A stretch of DNA of 64,000 bases. Origin: Marinomonas transparens (GTDB taxonomy: Bacteria > Pseudomonadota > Gammaproteobacteria > Pseudomonadales > Marinomonadaceae). The notes below the pieces were generated by a model. It ran no database searches and had not been told where the DNA came from. It saw nothing but the letters and a program-made list of their open reading frames with translations. The stretch lies in NCBI RefSeq assembly GCF_016463975.1, contig NZ_JAEMNX010000003.1, forward strand, positions 1 to 64,000, in the 5' to 3' direction. A program made the position numbers and the translations under genes. This document shows positions 30,534-38,037 of the stretch, in pieces. The stretch's first letter is position 1. Each line of letters opens with the position of its first letter.

Positions 30534-32277
30534 ATTGGCCACCTCCACCGCTTCCGGTTGGTTCATAATTCGGGCCGAAATTCGGCCCCGTACACTTATT
30601 GACACGAGTCCAAGGGACGGCTTCGCCGTCCTCTAGAGAAGAAGCCCCCCGGCGCTGTACTGTCCATTCGTGAATTCGAGTAATCAGCACTTCAATTCCT
30701 CTTTTAACGCCCTTTACTGCCTTAACCATTTCCCCATATTGGTTTTCTACTTCGTCGCTGTAATGGGTTTGCAAGGTTTGGTTTTTACCCGCAAATACGC
30801 CGCCCATGAGTTTGACGAACCCGCCAAAGTCGGCACGGTTCGCCGCGTGGTAAATGTCTTTGAAATAGTCAGGGGTGTTGTCTTTTCCGAATTTGCGTAA
30901 CTCGCGCCACACGGTCACCGACGCACCGCCCAAAAACTGAAACTGACGAATACGGTTTAAGCGCGCCCATGCCACAATACGCTTGGCCGCGTCACTGCCA
31001 CTTCGGCCCGTTTCGTGGTCGGTATCTACGTGTTTACCGTGAATGTTTTTAGAAATGTATTTGACGATGTAACCCACCGCCGACCCTTTATCCGGATCTA
31101 TCTTTTTGACTTTCACGCGGTACTTTTTCGCCCCGGCTTCGCCCCCATCTTCTTTAAGTGCATAACGAGAAAACGCGCTTAAAAAACCTTGTGAATGATC
31201 GGGGTCAACCCACAACATTAGATGCCAGTGAGGGCACCCGTCATGGTGTGGTTCAACGGTTCTTAACCCATAAAATGGGATGTCGTGGCGATTACACCAC
31301 GCACGAAAACGACGCCAAACGCCATTTAAGTATGCGTGGGCGCTACGCACCGAAGGGCATTCCGCCCGCCAAAATTTTTTATTCCTATACCCCTGCGAAA
31401 TAGGGTGATATTTAGACGGGGCCGTCAATGTAATAAAGTAGCCTTGGTGTCCTTGCTCTTCCGCTATTTCTTCCAACCCTTTGGCCCGAACCACCATTTC
31501 AGCGAATCGGTTATCAGGATCAGAAACGCCCTTTTCTGATAGTTGCGCCAATGTAAAAGACTGGCCCAATTCGTTTATGGCTTCCCAACCTTCTAAAAAG
31601 GCTCTGTTATTTTCGGCTTGTCTTTCCGCCTTTCGTAATGCCCAGTTAGACACATAAGGCGATTTGAACCGTTCCACTTCGCCACATTCTCTTAACACAT
31701 CTTCTACAACGACCCACTGCCTTTTGGCCTGTCTTACCCACCATTCTGTGGTGATCATTCGAGCCATCAGCCCTAATAGTTTTTCTTTGTCGTCCCAGTC
31801 TTTAAACTGAATCCCCACATCAACAAGCTGGGTATGGATAAAGCCTTTTACCCCTTCTATGCCGCTTTCTAGGTAGATGCCCATCGTTTCGGTTTCAAAG
31901 TAGCTGGACTTTTTCCACGCCCATTGCGCCAATTGTTCGCCGTCAAACTCAGTTATCATTTTGTCGCAAAAATGCAAACGCTTAACGACGCGGCGCAACC
32001 ACGCCATGGCGGTGCCTTTTGGCTCTTTTCCTTGAGTTTCTAGTTCGTATAAACGGTCACATTCTTTGCCCACCACGGAACGCATGACCGATATTTTCCC
32101 CAGCAACTCAAAACGCTCAATGACACCACGAAACCAAGTATTGGCCGCAACATAGCCTTTTTTAAGGTCTAACTCGTCAAGACGCTTTCGCAGTACAACG
32201 GCATCCTCAAGACTTACCCCTTCTAATAATTCCGCTCGCCAAACTAGGCACTGTTCCGTTGGCTGTGTATCAAACAT
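30517..32277 (-). CDS. Replication initiation protein gpA (HUH endonuclease)
   Basis: A 586-residue rolling-circle replication endonuclease of the P2 gpA family. Motif I GYFITLTAPSKYH (280-291), the metal-binding HUH motif CPHWHLMLWV (His350, His352) and motif III GYIVKYISK with two candidate catalytic tyrosines, Tyr403 and Tyr407. It nicks the phage origin, usually located within the gene itself, and becomes covalently attached. Flanks are a long helical N-terminal domain and a Gly-rich C-terminal tail. It overlaps the upstream gene by 8 bases. Confidence 0.9.
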   Translation of the reverse strand: MFDTQPTEQCLVWRAELLEGVSLEDAVVLRKRLDELDLKKGYVAANTWFRGVIERFELLGKISVMRSVVGKECDRLYELETQGKEPKGTAMAWLRRVVKRLHFCDKMITEFDGEQLAQWAWKKSSYFETETMGIYLESGIEGVKGFIHTQLVDVGIQFKDWDDKEKLLGLMARMITTEWWVRQAKRQWVVVEDVLRECGEVERFKSPYVSNWALRKAERQAENNRAFLEGWEAINELGQSFTLAQLSEKGVSDPDNRFAEMVVRAKGLEEIAEEQGHQGYFITLTAPSKYHPISQGYRNKKFWRAECPSVRSAHAYLNGVWRRFRAWCNRHDIPFYGLRTVEPHHDGCPHWHLMLWVDPDHSQGFLSAFSRYALKEDGGEAGAKKYRVKVKKIDPDKGSAVGYIVKYISKNIHGKHVDTDHETGRSGSDAAKRIVAWARLNRIRQFQFLGGASVTVWRELRKFGKDNTPDYFKDIYHAANRADFGGFVKLMGGVFAGKNQTLQTHYSDEVENQYGEMVKAVKGVKRGIEVLITRIHEWTVQRRGASSLEDGEAVPWTRVNKCTGPNFGPNYEPTGSGGGGQYVSPG

Positions 32278-32830
32278 TTTCTACCCCCATTAACGAATGG
32301 GCGTATTGGCGCACGTAAGCCATGGCACTTTCATAACTGCTATGGCCTTCAAACAAGCCCGCCACTTGGCCGAGTAAGTCCACCTTATTGGCCAACGCCG
32401 CCGCGCCGCTGTTGCAGGTCCAAGATTGGGTTAAATACGGCCCTATCACGTCGTTCATTCGCCCCTTGTCTAACAGGAGGAAACAATTCAAGCGCCCTTC
32501 CACGGCATAGCGCACCATGGTGGCCAGCATTTCCAATTCCCAACGGCATAAAGGCGCATTGACTTGCGCGCCAAATTCGCCCAGCTCATAACGCGTAGAG
32601 CTAATGGAATCGGTTTTAAACGAGGGGGTTTCTGTCAGTTTTTGAATGGTAAATTCAGGTGACCACAAAGTAAGGAAGGTATAGCCGGCGACTTCGCCCC
32701 GGTCTATTTCATGGCACACGTACATTTTTTGCCAATGATGGGCGATCAGTTTCAGCACGTTTAATTCCGTAGTCGTAAAGCTGAACAGCATAGATTGTGG
32801 TTTTTTGAGCGGTGTCGGTTGTGTTGTCAT
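32270..32830 (-). CDS. Hypothetical early protein upstream of gpA
   Basis: A 186-residue protein (starts TTQPTPLKKPQSMLFSFT), mostly helical, with three Trp-containing segments and several Cys. It is coupled by overlap to both the 47-residue gene (ATGA) and gpA (8 bases). No family is recognised; the position suggests a replication accessory protein. Confidence 0.6.
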   Translation of the reverse strand: MTTQPTPLKKPQSMLFSFTTTELNVLKLIAHHWQKMYVCHEIDRGEVAGYTFLTLWSPEFTIQKLTETPSFKTDSISSTRYELGEFGAQVNAPLCRWELEMLATMVRYAVEGRLNCFLLLDKGRMNDVIGPYLTQSWTCNSGAAALANKVDLLGQVAGLFEGHSSYESAMAYVRQYAHSLMGVENV

Positions 32831-32970
32831 TGTGTCGCCTCAATTGTCTTTTTTTCTTCTTTCCACGAACGCCATATTTTTTGGCGTACCTCTTGCGGCG
32901 GCATCATCCGCAGTAACACGGTTAATTGTTCAAAGGACTGCTTAAGTCCATGAGGTGTGGCAGTTTGCAT
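32827..32970 (-). CDS. Small hypothetical early protein (47 aa)
   Basis: A 47-residue protein starting MQTATPHGLKQSFEQLTVLL. GAGGAGG stands 7 bases before ATG and the TGA overlaps the next ATG, both strong signs that it is real. The sequence is helical and basic, containing MMPPQEVRQKIWRSWKEEKK. No family. Confidence 0.65.
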   Translation of the reverse strand: MQTATPHGLKQSFEQLTVLLRMMPPQEVRQKIWRSWKEEKKTIEATQ

Positions 32971-32995
32971 GTGTCGTCCTCCTCGTTCATGGCGT

Positions 32996-33190
32996 TCATT
33001 CGATAGAAATCCTAATAGAGATTGTGTCTCTCAAATTTCTTAATAGTTGCATTTGATGCCCTCTAAGCTCTTTTTGTAGAGCTGTAATATTTGCCCCCAC
33101 AGGATCAAGCGCCGCCTCCTTTTCTAACGAAAAAATAATTGTGTCTACTGCAACTAAATCTTCATACATGGAGTCAATTTTTCTCCCCAT
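32996..33190 (-). CDS. Small hypothetical coiled-coil-like protein
   Basis: A 64-residue helical protein (starts GRKIDSMYEDLVAVDTII) with a leucine-rich second half (LQKELRGHQMQLLRNLRD). Its ATG overlaps the stop of the zinc-ribbon gene (TAATG). No family. Confidence 0.55.
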   Translation of the reverse strand: MGRKIDSMYEDLVAVDTIIFSLEKEAALDPVGANITALQKELRGHQMQLLRNLRDTISIRISIE

Positions 33191-33442
33191 TACACCACCT
33201 CACTTTTGTTCATTTCGTCCAACTCAGGCCCAGACACTAAAAATCCAGAATGGCCGCATTTCGGACAAAAACCTTGTTGGCTCAGAAAAACCAACCCAAA
33301 GCGAAAACCCCAACCAGCCACCCAATTGGCGCTTTGTGCCTTTCCACCCACAGTCGATGCAGTCGTAAGGCACGGCACCGTCTTTTTTGATGGCCTCTAA
33401 TTGCTTGATTTGCGCTTCACGCGCTTGGTGATTGATAGACAT
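33190..33442 (-). pseudogene. Zinc-ribbon protein with a one-base frameshift
   Basis: Frame 1 starts at ATG 33442 (GGGAGG upstream) with SINHQAREAQIKQLEAIKKD and YDCIDCGWKGTKRQLGGWLG. The matching second half, VFLSQQGFCPKCGHSGFLVS, lies in the next frame. CIDC and CPKC together make a zinc ribbon. One extra T in the TTTT run (complement of 33304..33307) explains the break; without it the protein would be 83 residues. Either a mutation or a sequence error. Confidence 0.65.
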
Positions 33443-33452
33443 AAATCCTCCC

Positions 33453-34406
33453 TTATTCACAAAGCCCATAAACTGAGTGACAGACAGAACCACCGCCACT
33501 TCCTAAAAGATCGAATTGACGGCCACCGCGTGCGGTTTTTGACCAATCAACAATCCTGTCTATTCCATGAGTGCTAAACATGATGTTTTCACCACCATCC
33601 ACCATGGGATCAGTAACCGCAGGAAAGAACGTGGCGCTTTGACGCTTTGACGCAACAGACACTAACTCTTCCCATTCCCGCAAACGCTCAACTACTTCGG
33701 GGAATTGCTCGGCAATTTTTCTTAGCTCTGTCTTATTGCAGTTAACGCAAGGCATGCACCCAACACGACCCATTCCCTGCTCATATAACGGATTCCAATC
33801 AACACCATGCTTTCTATGGAATTCAAAAACCTGATCCGCCGTCCAACGCAAAATAGGACGATAATTAAATATCCCTTTCCCTGTCTCCATATCGCCAAAC
33901 TCGACCTCTATTTCTGGCATTTTGGCGCGGCTTGGTGACTCTTCCGCCCTTACCCCCTGCCAAGAATAAATAGACTCATAAGCGCCCAACATCGGTTCAA
34001 TAAACTGATTAATGGGAAAAATCTTTAACTCTTCCGTACAAAAGCGCGCCTTCATAGAAGGGAATCTACCTTTCCATAAACATAAATCTAAAAATGGGTT
34101 TCCCGTTGGCTCTAAGACAGAAATAGCGCGCTCAATCACGCGTTCTTCCACACCCTCTTGGCGCCATTTATCCATCGTCAAAGTACGCTTTCTCACGATC
34201 TGCTTAGAAAAATCAGCCTTCACACGCTCTATTTTCAAACCAAGCCGCTTTTCTAAATAATCAAGATATTGATACGTTTGTTCGTGTTCATTCCCCGTAT
34301 CAGCGAACACAGGCACAATGCTCTTTACCTCCCTTTCGATTGCCACAAGCAAAGTAGCTGTCGAGTCTTTACCGCCGGAAACATTCACTACATTTAACCG
34401 CCTCAT
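33453..34406 (-). CDS. PAPS reductase / PP-loop ATPase family protein
   Basis: A 317-residue protein of the phosphoadenosine-phosphosulfate reductase superfamily. PP-loop VNVSGGKDSTATLLVA at residues 7-22, LDLCLWKGRFPSMKARFCTE in the middle and a CMPCVNCNKTELRKIA Cys cluster near residue 215. Phage members are common in P2-like early regions and differ from sulfate-assimilation CysH. Some relatives (DndC-type) take part in DNA modification. Its first ATG overlaps the 59-residue gene stop. Function here is unknown. Confidence 0.75.
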   Translation of the reverse strand: MRRLNVVNVSGGKDSTATLLVAIEREVKSIVPVFADTGNEHEQTYQYLDYLEKRLGLKIERVKADFSKQIVRKRTLTMDKWRQEGVEERVIERAISVLEPTGNPFLDLCLWKGRFPSMKARFCTEELKIFPINQFIEPMLGAYESIYSWQGVRAEESPSRAKMPEIEVEFGDMETGKGIFNYRPILRWTADQVFEFHRKHGVDWNPLYEQGMGRVGCMPCVNCNKTELRKIAEQFPEVVERLREWEELVSVASKRQSATFFPAVTDPMVDGGENIMFSTHGIDRIVDWSKTARGGRQFDLLGSGGGSVCHSVYGLCE

Positions 34407-34582
34407 AAACTCACCTCATGAAAAAAAATAACCCATTCGACATAACTGCCAAGCAACAGCACCACCCCCATTCCCACCGCGCCCAATGCTTTTCGGCATT
34501 TGCTCGGCCCTTTGGTTTTGGCTTGTTTTGCGTGTATTTCCGCTATGACGATTTCCCACCCGCTACGCTTTAACGTTGCCAT
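34403..34582 (-). CDS. Small single-TM protein (59 aa)
   Basis: A 59-residue protein starting MATLKRSGWEIVIAEIHAKQ. A basic N-terminal half is followed by a membrane helix (LGAVGMGVVLLLGSYVEWVI). GGAGG lies before the ATG, and TGA overlaps the next ATG. No family; small membrane proteins in this position are frequent in temperate phages. Confidence 0.6.
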   Translation of the reverse strand: MATLKRSGWEIVIAEIHAKQAKTKGPSKCRKALGAVGMGVVLLLGSYVEWVIFFHEVSL

Positions 34583-34591
34583 GCTGCCTCC

Positions 34592-35038
34592 TTACACTCG
34601 GCCGTGGGCCACAACGGCTTGCATCAGTACTTCAAGCGAACTGATCGCCTCGCGTATTTCTTTCAGGATTTTTGAACGCTCGCGCTCGGATAAATGGTTA
34701 TCTGCAAGCGCTTCTTGCACGGCGGCAAACACATCACCAATTTCTTTACCTTGGCTTATCATGGCTTCAAGGATGGAAGGCGGCGCATTCTTCAACACGC
34801 TCAAAACAAACTCGGCTTGCATGGCGCGAATCACCACGTCATTACCTGTAAGGATGGTGGCCGCGTGTAACTCGTGGACGGTTAATTTATTTACCGTATT
34901 GTGTGGATTGACCTTGTTTATCAAGATCTGTGGCGACATTCCCAACGTGGTGGCAATCTCGGTAGAAGACATTTCCGACTTATGAACAAGGTCATAAACG
35001 GCCTGTGTAAAGTGGTCTATTGCTGGTTGCATCGTCAT
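34592..35038 (-). CDS. CII-like phage regulatory protein
   Basis: A 148-residue protein of the phage_CII (CP76) type. HTH region SSTEIATTLGMSPQILINKV is followed by the family-typical NPHNTVNKLTVHELHAATIL and a helical C-terminus. In related phages this second gene after cro helps set the lysis/lysogeny decision. It follows cro by 31 bases in the leftward early operon. Confidence 0.75.
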   Translation of the reverse strand: MTMQPAIDHFTQAVYDLVHKSEMSSTEIATTLGMSPQILINKVNPHNTVNKLTVHELHAATILTGNDVVIRAMQAEFVLSVLKNAPPSILEAMISQGKEIGDVFAAVQEALADNHLSERERSKILKEIREAISSLEVLMQAVVAHGRV

Positions 35039-35069
35039 TTTCTCCCCAGAAAATCAAATGGTTTTTTAA

Positions 35070-35270
35070 TTACGCGGTTTGGTTATGCTGAACGCTATAC
35101 AAAGAAGCATCGTATTTAAGGCGACCTTCGGTAAGGCGCTCTAACTTCATAGCTTGCTTCTCAGGAATTAAAGGCGGCCAACAAGAAACTGCCGCTCTAG
35201 AAATATCCAGCGCCCTTGCAACTTTTGACTGATTGTCGCCAAAGAAATCGATAACGGTTTGTTTGTGCAT
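35070..35270 (-). CDS. Cro-like repressor
   Basis: A 66-residue Cro-type protein starting MHKQTVIDFFGDNQSKVA. The HTH is KVARALDISRAAVSCWPPLI, with the recognisable Ala-Val-Ser-x-Trp. It faces CI across an 80-base operator region and is the first gene of the leftward early operon. GAGGT lies 7 bases before ATG. Confidence 0.85.
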   Translation of the reverse strand: MHKQTVIDFFGDNQSKVARALDISRAAVSCWPPLIPEKQAMKLERLTEGRLKYDASLYSVQHNQTA

Positions 35271-35287
35271 TTTTTTTACCTCACAGT

Positions 35288-35330
35288 GTTAACTTTTGAT
35301 AACAATAATTGCCAAATAATGATATGTCAA
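35288..35330 (-). promoter_or_regulatory. cro promoter and CI/Cro operator
   Basis: Minus strand TTGACA (35330..35325), N17, TATTGT (35307..35302). The 16-bp operator GTTATCAAAAGTTAAC (complement of 35288..35303) overlaps the -10. The same sequence with one change occurs at 36079..36094. On the plus strand a weaker TTGATA at 35296 could serve the cI promoter. Confidence 0.7.
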
Positions 35331-35350
35331 TAGGAATTAACATTTCTAAT

Positions 35351-36004
35351 ATGAAAACTATTGCTGATCGAATCCTTCATAGAAGGAAAGAATTACAAAT
35401 GTCACAACGGGAATTGGGCAGACGACTCAATATAGCCGGCGCGACCATATCGCTTTGGGAATCCGAAAGGAATTACCCGAACGGCGAAAACCTTCTTAAG
35501 TTGGCCAAAGCGTTAAGTACCACACCCGAATGGCTACAACACGGGCAAGGGGTCAGAGAAAGCAAAAATGTCTACAATGTAACGCCATCACCAGAACAGC
35601 CAAGCATCAGAAAATTACCTATTATTAGCCCTTTTCACGCAGGAGATTGGGATAAATCCATTGATCTCTATGCCTCTGTAGACAAGGCAGAATGGGAAAT
35701 AGCGTCTTATTCGACGAGCACAAACGCTTTTTGGCTTCGTGTGGTGGGTGACAGCATGGCTTCACCGCTTGGGCTTAGCATTACAGAAGGGATGTTGATT
35801 CTAGTCAATCCAGACGTGACACCTGAAAACGGAAAACTCGTGGTAGCAAAACTGGAAAACACCGAAGAAGTGACCTTTAAAAAACTGGTGATAGACGCCG
35901 GACAAAAATATTTAAAACCCCTAAACCCCGCCTACCCTCCGTTACACATAAATGACAACTGCCGCATTGTTGGTGTTGTCACAGAGCTAAAACTCAAACT
36001 ATAA
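35351..36004 (+). CDS. CI-like repressor with S24 autocleavage domain
   Basis: A 217-residue repressor from ATG 35351 (upstream in-frame TTG/ATG lie in the operator region). HTH residues about 17-40 (MSQRELGRRLNIAGATISLW). The C-terminal LexA-type peptidase has Ser135 in VGDSMASPL and Lys167 in LVVAKLEN. A candidate Ala-Gly cleavage site is at 97-98 (SPFHAGDW). RecA-stimulated self-cleavage should allow SOS induction. Confidence 0.85.
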   Translation: MKTIADRILHRRKELQMSQRELGRRLNIAGATISLWESERNYPNGENLLKLAKALSTTPEWLQHGQGVRESKNVYNVTPSPEQPSIRKLPIISPFHAGDWDKSIDLYASVDKAEWEIASYSTSTNAFWLRVVGDSMASPLGLSITEGMLILVNPDVTPENGKLVVAKLENTEEVTFKKLVIDAGQKYLKPLNPAYPPLHINDNCRIVGVVTELKLKL

Positions 36005-36040
36005 CCTCTAAAAAATTGCCAAGCATACTAAAAATATTTT

Positions 36041-36094
36041 GTTAACTGTTGTTGACAGAATATTTTTTTACATCTAGAGTTATCAAAAATTAAC
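36041..36094 (+). promoter_or_regulatory. alpA-like promoter flanked by two CI operators
   Basis: TTGACA (36052..36057), N17, TAGAGT (36075..36080). Operator GTTATCAAAAATTAAC at 36079..36094 covers the -10 and matches the cro operator at 15 of 16. A second, weaker match (13 of 16) at 36041..36056 covers the -35. CI should silence this rightward operon in the lysogen. Confidence 0.7.
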
Positions 36095-36119
36095 ACTTGG
36101 AAACAACAGGAGACAGCAG

Positions 36120-36380
36120 ATGACAACCCATATGACCACAACTCAAAACGAACTAATCAAGATCAAGGATGTTATGAAAATAACGACCTTTAGCCGCAAC
36201 ACAATTTATAAACTCATGAGCAATGGGGAATTCCCCCGCCTTTTAAAAGTCGGGGCGGGCTCTTACTGGAAACGCCGCGATGTTGAACAATGGATCAACG
36301 ACTTAACCCCCGCTACAGACGAACAAGTGCAACAAGCCGCCGAACAAGCCGCAAAAGCCGCGAAAAGCCGCACCCATTAA
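36120..36380 (+). CDS. AlpA-like HTH regulator / excisionase
   Basis: An 86-residue protein with an AlpA/MerR-like winged HTH: LIKIKDVMKITTFSRNTIYK, then EFPRLLKVGAGSYWKRRDVE and an Ala/Gln-rich tail. Family members activate integrase or act as recombination directionality factors. AGGAG is 7 bases before ATG. It is the first gene behind the CI-controlled rightward promoter, which fits an induction-time excisionase. Confidence 0.75.
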   Translation: MTTHMTTTQNELIKIKDVMKITTFSRNTIYKLMSNGEFPRLLKVGAGSYWKRRDVEQWINDLTPATDEQVQQAAEQAAKAAKSRTH

Positions 36381-36381
36381 G

Positions 36382-36402
36382 AAGGGCCACCGCCCTTTTT
36401 AT
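36382..36402 (+). terminator. Terminator after alpA-like gene
   Basis: AAGGGC / GCCCTT stem, 4-base loop, followed by T5. It lies directly after the stop codon, so downstream genes need readthrough or their own promoter. Confidence 0.75.
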
Positions 36403-36435
36403 TTCTCTAATTTTTATTGATATGAGGTAAACGAC

Positions 36436-36792
36436 ATGGCTATTGAGACCGTCACTATTCGAACATTCACCAAAGACCTTAACACCGGCATTGTTTCCGC
36501 AAGTAGCACGAAAGTAACAGGCCAAACCTTTATGGCCACCATAGGCAATTTAGAAAGGAAATTTATTATTAATAAGTGCCTTTCAAAATCGAGATACTAC
36601 GTACTAACCGACGTAAAAACAGGCCTTAGAGCAGATTACCTATATGTGACTAACAAAAAATTCGCCACGGTAGAAAAAGGAAAAGAAACACTAGACAAGC
36701 TTATCCAAAAACATGGACTAGACCGCGTTATTCAAACCCTTCACAACGCTGACTTACAAGCAGGCCTTGAGCCACAACAAGCACCATTTTAA
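36436..36792 (+). CDS. Hypothetical protein, rightward early operon
   Basis: A 118-residue basic protein (starts AIETVTIRTFTKDLNTGIV). Its centre, KFIINKCLSKSRYYVLTDVK, and the DYLYVTNKKFATVEKGKE stretch look like a compact alpha/beta domain. GAGGT lies before ATG. Its first ten residues resemble those of the next gene (IETVTIRT versus IETITFKT), hinting at duplication of the gene start. No family. Confidence 0.55.
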   Translation: MAIETVTIRTFTKDLNTGIVSASSTKVTGQTFMATIGNLERKFIINKCLSKSRYYVLTDVKTGLRADYLYVTNKKFATVEKGKETLDKLIQKHGLDRVIQTLHNADLQAGLEPQQAPF

Positions 36793-36845
36793 AAACACAA
36801 AAAAGCCACATTCAAGCGGCTTAATTTCTTAGGGGAGTAAATATC

Positions 36846-37181
36846 ATGACTATCGAGACAATCACATTCAAAACCGAAACAACAAAATGCCCAACATGCG
36901 GCGGCGATGCCGTCGAACGCACCGGATACTTTGAAACATCCGTACCCAATGCAGCCCAGCTCTCTACAAAAATTCACGACATACAAAAGGCAATTAACAC
37001 TTTTTATTTAGCACTAGATCATGGGGAAAACGCTTTAGTTTTTCAAAATAAAGCCTTTCGGCATATTGAATCAATACTCAATATGAAATGGCAACCCGGC
37101 GCCATGAAAAACAAATTAAACAGACACCCAAAATTAAAAGAACGATACGAACAACAGTTAAGAAATAATCAAGAGGGGTAA
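36846..37181 (+). CDS. Hypothetical protein with CxxC pair
   Basis: A 111-residue protein starting TIETITFKTETTKCPTCGGD, with a zinc-knuckle-like CPTC near residue 15 and a helical remainder. AGGGGAG lies before ATG. It is 5 bases before the gpA-like gene, so probably co-expressed. No family. Confidence 0.55.
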   Translation: MTIETITFKTETTKCPTCGGDAVERTGYFETSVPNAAQLSTKIHDIQKAINTFYLALDHGENALVFQNKAFRHIESILNMKWQPGAMKNKLNRHPKLKERYEQQLRNNQEG

Positions 37182-37186
37182 ATACC

Positions 37187-37651
37187 ATGAACGAACAGCA
37201 ACCAGAAACGCTAATCAGCCGAGTTAAAGCAATGCAAAGCGAATATCATACATTACTCTTCGCATGGTTCTCACCTACAAAAGATTTTCATTTTTCAGGT
37301 GTCAGCGTCGAAGATGAAATAAATAAAATATGGCGGAAATTTCGCGCGTACTGCAAAAGAAACAACATACAATTGCAAGGCATTAGACGTATAAAAACCA
37401 CACGAAAACACAAAGCAAAGGTGTTTGAATTAGCCCTATTTGTTCCAAATGCTTCACTTGATGCCGTTAAAAATCAACTGTCTGACGCCTTTCCAAAGTC
37501 GGATTTCAAAACTACAGTAATGCCACCGATCACCGAAGAGCGTGGCATCCAGTACATTGAAAACATAATGCTCTACCCCGACCAACCTAACGCATATCTA
37601 AGCTTGATTAGCGCCACTCCGAATCCTTTGGCAACTCAAACTCAACAATGA
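37187..37651 (+). CDS. gpA-like protein lacking catalytic HUH motif
   Basis: A 154-residue protein. Residues 49-70 (WRKFRAYCKRNNIQLQGIR) align with gpA 321-340 (WRRFRAWCNRHDIPFYGLR). Continuing the alignment, the gpA HUH motif is replaced by KHKAKVFELALFV, and the motif III region by RGIQYIENIM with only one Tyr. It therefore looks like the Rep core fold without metal ligands. GAGGGG lies before ATG. A regulator or inhibitor of replication is one possibility. Confidence 0.55.
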   Translation: MNEQQPETLISRVKAMQSEYHTLLFAWFSPTKDFHFSGVSVEDEINKIWRKFRAYCKRNNIQLQGIRRIKTTRKHKAKVFELALFVPNASLDAVKNQLSDAFPKSDFKTTVMPPITEERGIQYIENIMLYPDQPNAYLSLISATPNPLATQTQQ

Positions 37652-37940
37652 ATATAGGAAAGTCTTCATATACATATTTCAAAGGAAGAACTTCTTCCTC
37701 ATAAACACTATGTACAATGGCTTTTGGCGTTAACTTCACAAAATCAGTTAACGCCTCAATTACCTTCGAAATCACCAATCCGTCATCTTCACCAAGTATT
37801 GCCTCTATACCATTTTCTGTACTCTTAAATCCTTGAACACTATTGGCCGGTAACCCTTCTTCATCGTCTCGCAACTCTCTATCAAATATCGCCACACCTT
37901 GCAGCTTAACCAGCTTATCGTAAAATGCTTGAAGCTCCAT
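37608..37940 (-). CDS. Hypothetical acidic protein near integrase
   Basis: A 110-residue protein (starts MELQAFYDKLVKLQGVAIFD) with GGAAGGGG before its ATG. It converges with and overlaps the 3' end of the gpA-like gene by 44 bases. Alpha/beta-looking, ending YEDFPIFIVEFELPKDSEW. No family. A convergent orientation next to int is typical of lysogenically expressed cargo, but this is only positional. Confidence 0.55.
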   Translation of the reverse strand: MELQAFYDKLVKLQGVAIFDRELRDDEEGLPANSVQGFKSTENGIEAILGEDDGLVISKVIEALTDFVKLTPKAIVHSVYEEEVLPLKYVYEDFPIFIVEFELPKDSEWR

Positions 37941-38001
37941 ATATCCCCTTCCATAACTATTTCAATTAACAGCAAACTTATCACAACCATAAATTTCAGA
38001 C

Positions 38002-38027
38002 ACAAAAAAGCCGCATTTAAGCGGCTT
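38002..38027 (-). terminator. Terminator of integrase
   Basis: Minus-strand AAGCCGC / GCGGCTT with a 6-base loop followed by T6; 11 bases past the integrase stop. Confidence 0.8.
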
Positions 38028-38037
38028 GTTATTAGAA

